Below, in pieces: positions 1 through 11,078 of a DNA stretch of 64,000 bases (positions are counted from its first letter, which is position 1; the number at the start of each line of letters is the position of its first letter). The notes under the pieces are model-generated. The model was given only the letters and a program-made list of their open reading frames with translations. It did no database searches and was not told the origin of the DNA. The stretch lies in assembly GCA_021904315.1 (NCBI GenBank), contig CM038908.1, positions 19,302,501 through 19,366,500 of the forward strand, given 5' to 3'. The position numbers and the translations under genes were made by a program. Source of the DNA: Sphagnum magellanicum (Eukaryota > Streptophyta > Sphagnopsida > Sphagnales > Sphagnaceae).

Positions 1-1925
1 CATTCGAAAGACCTATGGAAGATTGAATGGGAGAAGGATTGTTTTTATTGGCAAATTGTTGAAATTTGGCCTATATTCTAAGCAATATTTTAGGAAAACG
101 CATTCTTTTATTATAATTTTGACTTGGGGGGGGGGGGGGAAATTGATTATGAATTCTAGAACAAAGGGTGATTGAATGGAAAAGAAAACATTGTCCACCC
201 ATTCCCAAAGAGAATGTGCTCAAAGATGGGAAAAGGGGGAAAAAAACAATTCATTCGTTTCGAAGGAAAGAAAGGTTGGTTAAGAAGAGGATGTGATTGG
301 AAGGGGAAATAACTATCCACCCATGTCAAAAGAACTCAAGGAGAAAAAAAATGTTTCACTCATTCCAAAGGAGAGGGAGATTGATAAATAAGTCAATAAG
401 TTTGCAAGAGGGAATGGTAGATTTGTAAATAGGTTTGGAGGAGACCTAGGATAGGTCTAAAAGTAAGTCAAAAGGCCTTACATATACAAATACAATTTTT
501 TATTTATAGAGATCCAAAACAATCTAAGATCCTACCCACCCCAAGTTTTTTTTCTTCATAAAGTAGGATTTAAAGTCTAAGATAAATTCATTGCCTCCAA
601 AATCTAGGAAATATGAATACTTGTTATGTTTTAATGGGAAAAAAATTCAAATGGGTTTTCATAGTAGATAACCTCTTTCATGAGATCAAGTCAATGAAAT
701 GTTATGTGAATTGACAACTAAAAGAAGGAATTTGGGTACAAGTTTTTCATATAAACAAAAAAAAATCATGCTTTTATTTTTATTTTAAAACTAAAAACAT
801 TTCCACTATAAACCAACTAATTTGCCACATGCATAATTAGAAATGTCAAGGGATTTGCCAGTGGCAATTGAATTTAAAGTAGTCCATGGTTGTCATCCCC
901 CATCATAACCGCACAATATAATCTCAATACATTTTCTTTCGGTTCAAGATTCTTGTTCCTATTCAAATCAACCATGATGAACATGAACACCCCAACAAAA
1001 CACCATCATTCCAACACATACAAAATAAAACATAAAACATGCAAAACAAAAGAAGGTGCACACAAGATGAGAAGGATGTGGCTTACATTTTGACTACCTC
1101 CCAATTGTACATCACAGTGAAGGAGTTCACATAACTTGACAATGTAAAAGCTTCCTCCACCCACACTCTCTATTGTATTGTTCCATGATTTCCATCTCCA
1201 TTCATCCAATGAATCAATAACCATAACAACTCACATGAAATAAAGGTTATGTGTGCATTTTGAAGGTAATAAGAGTAAAAAACAAAAAGAAGAAGGGGAC
1301 ACAAAACAAGAACAAAAATGAAAAACAACAAACAACAAAGAAGAGGAGGCTAATGCAAAAGAAGAAAAAATGAAAAAAAAAATTAAAGAAAAAAAGGGGC
1401 CAAAAACAACAAAAGAAAAAAAAATTAAGATGAAGAAAAAAAGGAGTTATGAGCAAACGAGAAGATGAGCAAGAAGAATTTAAAAGGAAGAAAAAAAGAA
1501 AAACAAAAGAGAAGAAGAAGAAGATGAAAACAAAAACAAATGAAACATATACCAAAGTGGTTGGTGATGATATTGCTTGGGGTGTTATTGCCAAACCAAA
1601 GAACTTGTAGGATTTAAGGATTTACTTTTTGGGATTGGTTTAAAACTCTTTTCATTCAAAATTCTTGTTGTAGGTTAATAGATTAAAAATAGATAAAGAT
1701 GTGAATCATTTTGTTGGATGATTTCCATTGGGTAGTTTAGGAAGTTATGGGAGTTTTTTTTTTAACTATTAAATTAGAGGATTGATCATTATGAAGTTGT
1801 AATCTTGAATTATTGGTGAAATTTTCATTAAGTGTTAAGTGAGGAATATAAAAATAATATGCAAGGATTTTGAAAAACACAAATACAAATCAATTATTTT
1901 GCTTATGGTGTTTGTAGAATTAATA
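1..1925. other. AT-rich spacer
   Basis: No gene seen. Contains a 14-G run (126-139) and a purine-rich stretch (about 1262-1550) that creates a long low-complexity minus frame. Confidence 0.6.
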
Positions 1926-2476
1926 TCTTATATATTAATTCAGCAAGTCTGTCAGTCAGTCAGTCAATGACAGTGACTCCAGTAACTGCTGTGAAATCGC
2001 CCAAAGTGCACCCTTTTGGTAAAATTTCTAGGTGCCAATTAAAACTGACTGCGGCTTTTCCTTTTGGTACATTTCCAGGTGCCGATTAAAACTGACTACG
2101 GCTTATCCTTTTGGTAAATTTCCTAGGTCCCAATTAAAACTGACTACGGCTCAACCTTTTGGTAAATTTCCAGGTCCGAATTAAAATTGCGACCTTTTTT
2201 CCTTTTAGTAAATTTCCAGGTCCCAAACTGCAGCTTTTCCTGTAGAATCATTATTAGGTAGAAGGAAAGATACGGGTACCCGGGGTGACTAACTAACCAC
2301 GTGTCAGGATCCGAAACATCGACTGACATCTTAATCGACGGATTACTACTACACAACAGACTCCAAAATCCAAGTGCCAAAAGCGCTGCCTGACTGACCT
2401 TCCCTCCCTCTCCAGAACGCTTTGGGAATTAACTTGAAATAACACACCTGTGCATTATGCACAGGGTTACCACTAA
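1926..2476 (+). mobile_element. non-autonomous Helitron, upstream member of a head-to-tail pair
   Basis: The 5' end is A/TCTTATATATTAATTCAG, with TC at 1926-1927 after an A. The 3' end has a perfect 8-bp hairpin CCTGTGCA-TTA-TGCACAGG (2447-2465), seven bases before a terminal CTAA (2473-2476), followed by T. These are the hallmarks of plant Helitrons: a TC start, a 3' hairpin, CTRR and insertion at AT. The interior holds five ~47-bp repeats and no Rep/helicase coding sequence. Confidence 0.7.
2012..2245 (+). repeat. five tandem ~47-bp repeats inside the first Helitron
   Basis: Units start at about 2012, 2060, 2107, 2155 and 2201, each with CCTTTTGGTAAATTTCCAGG followed by a (T)GCC(A/G)ATTAAAACTGACT-like stretch. 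Spacing is 46-48 bases. The last unit is the most diverged. Confidence 0.85.
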
Positions 2477-2978
2477 TATTAATTCAGCAAGTTTGTCTAT
2501 CAGTCAGTTAGTCAGTCAGTGATAGTGACTCCGGACGGGATGTGTTAGTTACTAACTTTTTTTCAACCCCACCCATACAACTAAAACTGCAAGTAGGTGG
2601 GAGACTGCTAATAGCAACCCACTTGGACTCCTCCATGGCTCTGAAAGCTGTCAATTGTCTGAGGGTACCAGCAGTCTCCCCATGGATTCACTGGATTTGA
2701 CTGATGAACAACATCCAAGATTTCCAATGCAAGGTCACCTACTGAGCGTTGATGGAGATGCTCTTATTACCACATGGCCCTCACTTGATTTTTGGCACCT
2801 CTGCCTTACCCTTAGTGATTTGTTTTGTGACCAATTTTTGTTACTTTGCAATTTTCTTTTCAGAGGAAAATTTTAAAGGGTGGTTTTTTAATGTAAAATG
2901 TGAGTTTTCAGTAAGAATTCGAAACTTTTTTGTGAAATAAAAATTGTATCCGTGCATTATGCACAGGGTTCACACTAG
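2477..2978 (+). mobile_element. non-autonomous Helitron, downstream member of a head-to-tail pair
   Basis: Starts directly after the CTAA of the upstream member with TATTAATTCAGCAAGT, the same 5' sequence lacking the first seven bases. It ends with a hairpin GTGCA-TTA-TGCAC (2952-2964) and CTAG (2975-2978) followed by T. The two members share ends and the GTCAGTCAGT-GTGACTCC subterminal block but have unrelated interiors. No helicase coding sequence is present. Confidence 0.65.
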
Positions 2979-3965
2979 TATTCCTATTATGAAATGTAAT
3001 CATTTGGTTATGTGTATTTGAGATGTTGTGCCATTAAATCATTGAATGATTTCCATGAGAACAAACCTTTTGTTTTCATTAGTTTTTAATTTTGATTTAT
3101 AATCTCTTTTTTTTCTACAAGGAGCTTCAACAAATGGGGTTGAATATTTTTTGAGATGCAGGGGCTACATGGATAACTACATTAACATTTTTTTCCATGA
3201 CACCTTCAAGTCCATGTTGAAGGGGTATTTTGTGTCGTGTAGTGGAAATGCTTTAAAATATGAAAATAAAATTGTTATGGTTAAATCAAATATATATTTT
3301 AAGGGATTAAAGTTGAATAATAGGGTGTAATCATAATAAAAAAAGGCAAAGTAATTGTTGAATGTATTGAAAAACTATACCTCCACTACTTTGAAGAACC
3401 ACCATAATTATATTTAATGAATTATTTGTCGATCTTTTGGAATTATCATTATTGTCCTTGTTCAATGGACCAATAAATTCATTAGATCCCCATTAAGCCC
3501 CATTCAATGGAACTGTTGAATTCACTCAAAATTTAAAGAAAACATTTGGTGAATAAGGACACATTTTGTTGTAGTGCATATTAATTTTTTACTCATATAT
3601 GATAATCCCATGAATTTAAGATGCATTTTTTGTTACTCAAACCTACACCAAATGTTTTCGAATTTGTGATAGGTAGTAATATATTTCATAAAAAGGGCCA
3701 CATGTGTTAGATCATTAAAAAATCTTTGTGAATTCTAAATGGTGATTTTATATTGGATTCCAATGTTCAAATGTTTTTAATGACTAATATATTTCAAAAT
3801 ACGTGATCATGGTTGAAAGCAAAGTTTGTAAGTTTGATTGTAATGTAAGGTTTCATGCAAAACTTTCATATGTTTATTATAGTATGGGTCATATATGATC
3901 TCAATATTGATATCTAGTTTAAAGTGTTGTATGAAAAACTATTACATTTGGTATTTTTTAAACCA

Positions 3966-3985
3966 ACTGGGGCCTTTAACTGAGG

Positions 3986-4019
<34 letters not shown>

Positions 4020-4038
4020 TGGCTGGATTGACTCCTTT
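3966..4038 (+). pseudogene. mitochondrial 18S rRNA 3'-end fragment (NUMT)
   Basis: The block GAAGTCGTAACAAGGTAGCC followed by GTAGGGGAACCTGTGGCTGG is the highly conserved 3' terminus of small-subunit rRNA in its plant mitochondrial (rrn18) form. The nuclear 18S version has TTTCCGTAGGTGAACCTGCG, and the plastid 16S version has CCGTACTGGAAGGTGCGG instead. The strong match runs about 3982-4032, with weaker similarity on either side. No other rRNA sequence surrounds it, so it is a small organellar insertion in nuclear DNA. Confidence 0.8.
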
Positions 4039-5217
4039 CTTGAATGCAAGAATGCCACGTGTCAAATGCAACCTTAGAAAATACTTTGTGCTTGTTTTGA
4101 CTAGTCTTTTTTATTGTAATTAGATTCAATATCCATACATAACTAAAATGGGTATATAGTAATGATGACCATGCATAATAAACAATTATGAATGTATCTC
4201 ATGTTATATGCACATACACCAAAAATATAATCTTGCACAGTTATTGTTGTTACAATTGATGTTCCATCCAATGTTCAATAATTCATTCCTTGGAAAAACA
4301 ATTGTTCACTTTTAGAGTTGAGTAAAAATGGTTTATTCTGATGTTTTTGGAAACTTCAAATTTTAATGCATTTTATTTACCATACTTAATTTTGATTTTT
4401 TTATCAAATGGTATTAAAGGTAATTCCCCCATATGGTGTGTTGTAGAAGTTTTTTGAACCTTTGACGTGTTCCTTACCTTCATGTGCCAAGACAAAAAAA
4501 GTCACACATAATTTTTAAAATAAAATTAGGATGAAACATTTCATGTTCACATTTCGATCACATCAAATACAATAGAACAAGAAAAGACTTAACTGATTGT
4601 AATTATAATTGGTACATGGAAAATCCATGGACTCACATGTATTTCACTGTGGTTTGGATTACATGGAGGCAATATTCTTTAAATGTAATATATCGTGCAT
4701 ATTCCCATGTGACCTACATCAAAGTGGTTTTATTTTCAAAAAAATCCAAAAACTCACATAAATGTGTTTTCAAATTTTCAAGTTCAAACTTTTGAAATTT
4801 TGAAAGGCCATACATTTTTGGAAATATCGTGGATTAAGTAATCTAAATTTTATCCCTATGGCCCTTGAAAAATGTTCTATAATGAAAAGAAACAAGTGAT
4901 TCAAGTGCATAAAATAAATGTTTTATCTTTCAAGTTTGTAAAGAAAATGTGTACATAACCTTGCATGGAAACATTTCCAATAATTTAAAAATCACACTAT
5001 GTTTGAAGATGTTTTGACCCTTCCAATGGCATTAATGTCACATGTGTCACTAGCACAAAGTGTGAATAGGACTAATGCTTCGAGTGCAAACATGACCTTA
5101 ACAATAGAGTTCAATTGTGAAAAAAATAATTTAATTTAAAATTAATTTCTAGTGACAATAAATTATTCAAATTTCAAGATTTCAATTAGCTTAGGTATTT
5201 TTTTAAAACTCACATCC
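4039..5217. other. AT-rich spacer without recognisable features
   Basis: Short open frames only, with no protein resemblance or repeat ends that I could support. Confidence 0.6.
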
Positions 5218-6410
5218 AGGAAATCCCATTTGTGGACAACTTTCCAACAATACCATGAACTTGCCCCAATTTTTAAAAAATATTTAGTTTTGATTTTGTT
5301 GATTTTTTTTAGATTAAATTGTTCAATATTCAACAACTTTTGTAACATAGGTGTACACATTACCAAACCACCTTAGCACACCTAGAGACTCATCATAGGC
5401 TTTCCAACGATACCAAAATCACAAAAAGGGACACCATGGTTTGGGAAATCTCAACATGACAAATAAAACAAACAAATCACCTTCCTTAATAAATAGGTTA
5501 TAAACTTGTGTAACTCTTAAAGAAAAGACCCCAACAAAGGGGGAAAAATAGGTACAGGATGGAAGGACACAAGTCCTGGCAAGCTAAAAATACTCCAAAG
5601 AGGGCAAATTGCAATGGGAATGAGAAGAAATCAAGTATTTGAACCTTCCCCCCCCAATTGTGAAAAGCATATTAAATAAGGAGAGGGGAGGAACACTTGA
5701 AAGAATGCCTAGCCTAGACGAACCTTCACCTATAATAACAACACACCTCAAAATAAAGGTTGTTTATGCTCGCTACAATGCCACCGACACCCTCTGCATG
5801 TAAAATGAAAGTAGAACTTTAATAACATAAAAATATGTTATTTTCAAGTCCTTCCATTCCCCTTCCTAAAATAGTTTCATTTTTATACCTAGATTTTGCG
5901 AGAAGTTTTGCCATTGCTTCTTCCACAATGATTGTTAATGAAAGACTATAACTCAAATGTACTAGTGTAGCCTATGTCATTGGCCTGAATGTGAATTGGT
6001 TACCCATTTCTTCCTTCCAAACCCATTTTTTTGTAATGTAATTAAATTTTGAATAGAAAAAATATTCAATATTCAATATTATTCACAAATCATTGGACTT
6101 TTGCAAATCTAAACACCTTCATTAAATCATATAAATCAAAAGTTTTCTAACAATACCAAAAGTGGGCCCAAATTCCATTATAATTTGTTTCATTTAAATG
6201 AATTTTCATGAAAAATTAGTTTTCAATGACTTCTTCACTATAAGTTGAAACATTATGAAACCAACTTGATACACCCTTGTTCATTGAAAACTTTCCAACG
6301 ACACCGAGAACATGACAAGACACACGATGGTTTGGGAGATTTCAATGTGGCAAACAAATCAAATAAACTACCTTCTTTCATAAATAAATATTGGAGGTTT
6401 TCAAATATTG
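5218..6410 (+). repeat. diverged direct repeat pair (about 5218-5520 and 6100-6410)
   Basis: Shared blocks include TTTCCAAC(G/A)A(T/C)ACC, CA(C/T)(C/G)ATGGTTTGGGA(A/G)AT and CACCTTC(C/T)T...AATAAATA, in the same order about 890 bases apart. It is probably part of an old dispersed or tandem element. No coding capacity is seen. Confidence 0.5.
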
Positions 6411-9400
6411 TAAATGAAGAAAAAACTTAATAAAAATCGTCATTCTAATATTTTATTTTATGTGTGTAGTCAAAAATATAAAAATATGATTAAAGATTTG
6501 TAATTCATATTTGGTTTCTAGCCAATTAAATTTGGCTAAATCTTCTTAGGAATGATAGTTATTATAAACAAAAATTCTTAAAAAGGAACAATGACCATCA
6601 CCTACATAGTACATATTGGCACCTTCACTTTCTAAGGTGAAACCTTTTATTATAGAAACTCCACATACACATCATACACCAAATTTTAGATGAAATATAG
6701 CTAATATATGCATTATTGGGGCATTTGGGCCAATAAATTGGGTTTGATTTGGTAAACAATCACATGATTTAATAGTTGAAATGGGTGTGTTCATTGCTCC
6801 ATGTGCAAGTGTTCAAGAAGTATCATTAGTTTGTTGAAGCATACTCACATGTGACTTTAGAGAGCTTGTCATGATTCCTTGTGTTTATGTCAATTGGAAT
6901 GAATGTGGTAAAAGTTCATGAAACATTACCCTACCATTCTCTTTTTTACCATCAATTGTGGTGCTTTGTTTTGGCAAGATGTTGGTCAAGTCTTGTAGAA
7001 CCTTGGAGACAAATGGTGAAACATTTTTAATGCCAAAACTTTCTATTGTATTTCCAATGATGTTTTTTACTTTCCTTACCAATAGAATGATAACAAATGG
7101 AATGAAGTTTCCTCAATATAGGACATAATATTGTAAGTCTAAAATCCACACTCTTGAAGTAGAATTGAAAAATGAATATAAAACTTAATTAAGTTCAATA
7201 TGCAAGATTGGATTTCATAAAACAAAAGTGGAGTTGTAACCCAATTCCTAACACAAGATTCCATGTCCTAATGAAGAATTGAGGATCCTAAATCATGGAT
7301 CCAATTTTTTAAGAACTATTAGGTAGTAAATATTCTTACAAATCAAGGACTCGTATTCCCAATTCAAAAAGTTATTTCATTTCCTTCCAAAATTTCCTAT
7401 ATTTTGGAAAATTATAAGGTCTTGCAATAAGATTTATTGCGGATTATTAATTCTTGCAACCACACCTTGGTTTTTTAAAAAGCTAGTGGTTTGACACCTC
7501 TTGTGACAAAAATTATGAAGGTGCACTAATTGATCTTGACCATGTGTATGTAAGAAGTTCATTAAGGATGATATTTAAAAGGAAACTAAGACTCGTTGAA
7601 CTAGACTAATTCATGTGCATCATGATTAAAGACTAAGAGAAAACAATGGAAATTTGATTATTGAAGACCATAAATCTTGAAATAAAGCACACAAATGAAT
7701 GGAAATAAATAACATAAACATGTAAACAACAAAATGTATTCAAAAGTATGTTTCACATGTTTGAAACAAAATGTTGGGTGTTCCCATTGGGAGTGATTGT
7801 ACCATATTTGCTTCCATTTTCATGCCCACCCTTCCTTGAACATCTTTCGAATCTAACTTTAAACCCCAAGTTGCACACCAATTGGTAATAAAAATGGCGT
7901 CACAAAAAGGAACAACACAATAAAACAAAGTTGTGTGTATTTTCCTATACACGAAGGGTGATAGGTATGCTCAAAAGAAAGTCTCAATAAATTATTGCAA
8001 CTAAATCACAGTCCACAAAGATGACATGTGGGGTAGTTGCAAGATAGGGTGGCTCAAATTTTCATCATATTTGATTTTTTACATATTGTATTCTATTTAA
8101 ACATCATAAACATATGATGAAATCATCAATGTGACAAAAACATTCACAAATTGAAATTATTAATTTGAATAAGAATATGCACATAATGATGAAATTCAAA
8201 AAATATACACCAAACATATAGTCATGAACTTTCATTAAATTAGTACAATTGTAGTAATTAATTTTGATTACTGTAAAAATGTGAATATTTTGTAGTGCTA
8301 ATAATTGTTAACCATAAATAAATAAATTTAAGTTAGAAAAAAATAAGTTACAATAATTAAATTCATTATTTTAATTATAATATAATTATTGTAAAAATTT
8401 AGATAATTTCATTATAGTTTCTAATGTATAAATATCTTAAATATTATGCAATTATTTATGATACTAGTACTAAATAAATAATTAATCATTGTAAATAATT
8501 TTTAAAATAAATAATTTGATTAAAATAAATTTACTATAATTTTTATCATTTTTATTATTGTGTAAAATTATTAAAAATTTAATGTAAAAATTACTGTTGT
8601 AATAATAACTATTCAATTTTAGTAAAATATCATGGGTTCTACATTAAAATAATTTATTATAATTCAATTAGTTTAATTACAGTAAGTACGTCAATTATTC
8701 ACAATATAGTAAAATTACCGAGAATTGTACATGTTAATTTTAATAATAGATATATAAGTTATCAATATTATTATTAAGTGAAATTACATATTATATAATT
8801 TTTTAGTTAATTTTTAACATTTGGAAATTTCAAGAATCAAATTTGTAAATTTTTATGTTGAAAGAATAATTATTTATTGTAGTAATTAATTATTAAAAAA
8901 TAGATATATTATTTGAAAATAATGATGATAATTACATTAATTAGTTGAACTACATTATGATTAGTGTAGAAAAATTAAATATGGATTTTAGTTTTAGATT
9001 TTAAGTTCTAAATAATTTGATTATTTATATACTTTTTTGGAAATTAATTTAATCACAATAATTCTATGATAATTATTGTACTTGTTTTTTATACACCTAT
9101 GGATGATTGATGTATTGTCATCTTTACATATACCTTAATACAAGGCTAATATACAATAATAGTTTTTTCAAACCATGTTTAATTAATCCACAAGAATAAT
9201 ACACACACACACACACACACACCATTATGAATGTGAAGTACATGATGTATACATAAGGCTTATTATACATAATTGTTAGTTACCATGACATAAAACACAT
9301 GACTTACCTTATACAAAATTAGTAACATAGATAACTTAACGTGTAAATAAGTATTAGTTATCATTGTTTGGTCACTTTTGCAACTAATGGGCCATATGAA

Positions 9401-9479
9401 GGCATTCTAAGAGGAAAATAACATGAAAAATCATCTCATTGGAAGAATGAAAAACCTATAAATAATTGCAACATAGTCA
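6411..9479. other. AT-rich spacer with an extreme AT block at about 8060-9110
   Basis: No gene recognised. The extreme block consists almost wholly of ATTA/TAAT-type words and would be a candidate matrix-attachment or degenerate repeat region. Short minus frames at 6885-7082 and 7740-7952 match nothing I know. Confidence 0.55.
9201..9222. repeat. AC microsatellite
   Basis: Eleven AC units in AT-rich spacer. Confidence 0.95.
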
Positions 9480-9606
9480 TAAATATGATCAAAAAATGTG
9501 TGATGTGATTTTTAGTCACAAATGTATCCAATGGTAGTTGTAAACGACAATTAGTCGCATGTAGTCACAAATCATTTGGTTACATTTTAACCTTTTTCTA
9601 CTAGTG
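9480..9606 (-). mobile_element. possible CACTA element terminus
   Basis: The minus strand begins CACTAGTAGAAAAAGG (from 9606) and carries repeated subterminal TTTGTGACTA / GCGACTAATTGTC motifs, as in plant CACTA (EnSpm) ends. The matching opposite end was not found, so extent and intactness are unknown. Confidence 0.4.
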
Positions 9607-10329
9607 ACAATGTTTCTATTGATGAAAAGATCCTTTCTTTTCTTGGGCATCAAGCTCTCTTTGTCCATATATATATATTCTCATGCATTGAAGCATAGAG
9701 AAAACTAGTTTTATTATGTTAAATTTTTCTCAATGCCAAATGTCTTTTAATAGGGAGTTGGGTGAAAGGTCACATCCTAATGTGAATAATGTTTCTTGGA
9801 AGTTGAATCATTTTTGCTCGCCATCTATCACAAAACTTAGGATTTGAATGTTTTTGACAAATCATCAAATAACTTGATAGTTTTCAAAATCTAATCTTAG
9901 GGTTTTTCAAATAGAAAGAACATATTTTCATCATTATGACTTTGTTGGCTTTGACAACCTCAATAAATATTTGTTTTTAAAAACTAGAACCATGCATATA
10001 TGCCAATGTTTGTAGAGCATGGCACAATGGTTGTTGTCATGTTTACTAAGTAGCATTTGCAATTGAGGTGTCAACATAATATGTAAGACTACTCAACATT
10101 CGTTTTTTGCCTTCAACTTGTAGGCATAGTCAAAAGATAACCTTGATGTGCACTTGCAACAAAAATTGGTCCCAATCTCAATGTCATCCATCCATGTGGA
10201 TCTATCATCCATCTTTATGTTTTGTGATTGACCAAAGTAGTTGAACATGGGACACATCACCCAGAAAGGCTTGACTATAGACTATGTAAATTTCCAAGTC
10301 AACATTTTAACTAGAATTCAATTAAATTC

Positions 10330-11078
10330 ACCTTAACAAATTAAGTTCCTTGAATGCATTAAATTGACCAATAAATGTAAGTAATTCCTATAAACTCATA
10401 CAAATGACGCTCCCACAACTAAACCTTTTGGAGTGCATTTAATTGGCCAATGTACATGTAAATCATTCTTACAAGTTTATTCACACAACTCAAGATTTTC
10501 AAGTGCATTCAATGACCAATAGATGAAAGTAGTTATTTCAAATTGGAACACCTTAACAAATGAAACACTTTGAGTGCATTCAATTCGCCCATAGATGAAT
10601 GTAGTTTTTCACGATGCTTTGAAGATGTAGAAGTTTTATAAATAAACTTTTGGAGTGCATTCAATTGGCCAATAGATGAAGGTAGTTCCTTCAAGTTGGA
10701 ACACCTTACCAAAATAATCCTTTAGAGTGCATTCAATTGGCCAATAAATGAAGGTAGTTCTTTCAAGTTGGAACACCCTACCAAAGCAATCCTTTGGAGT
10801 ACATTCAATTGGCCAATAGATGAAGGTAATTCTTTCAACTTGGAACACCCATTCAAATGAAGCTCTTGGAATGCATTCAATTGGTCAATACATGAAGGTA
10901 GTTCTTTCAAGTTGGAACACTTTAACAAATCAAGCTTTTGGAGTGCATTCAATTGGCTGACAGATGAAGGTAATTCTTTCAACTTGGAGCACCCATTCAA
11001 ATCAAACTCTTGGAATGCATTCAATTGGCCAATAAATGAAGGTAGTTTTTTCAACTTGGAACAACCTGACAAATTAAG
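10330..11078 (-). pseudogene. NLR-type leucine-rich-repeat fragment, degenerate
   Basis: Ten tandem repeats of about 72 bases (24 residues) read on the minus strand as LxxLxLxxCSxLKELPSxIGQLNAL. This is the LRR form of plant NBS-LRR disease-resistance proteins. The core GAGTGCATTCAATTGGCC recurs at about 10351, 10430, 10499, 10570, 10651, 10725, 10796, 10868, 10940 and 11012. One frame is open from 11072 to 10722 (five repeats). An in-frame stop (TAA at 11079-11081) lies just upstream, and frame shifts and substitutions accumulate downstream. No NB-ARC, TIR or coiled-coil domain is visible within several kb. The piece therefore looks like a decayed or transposed LRR remnant, not a working gene. 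Confidence 0.8.

Noticed and set aside
1247-1594. 115-codon minus-strand frame
   Set aside because: Phe/Leu/Ser low-complexity translation of a purine-rich stretch; no protein features.
3534-3576. CACTA element end (minus CACTACAACAAAAT)
   Set aside because: A single short match without a partner end or subterminal repeats.
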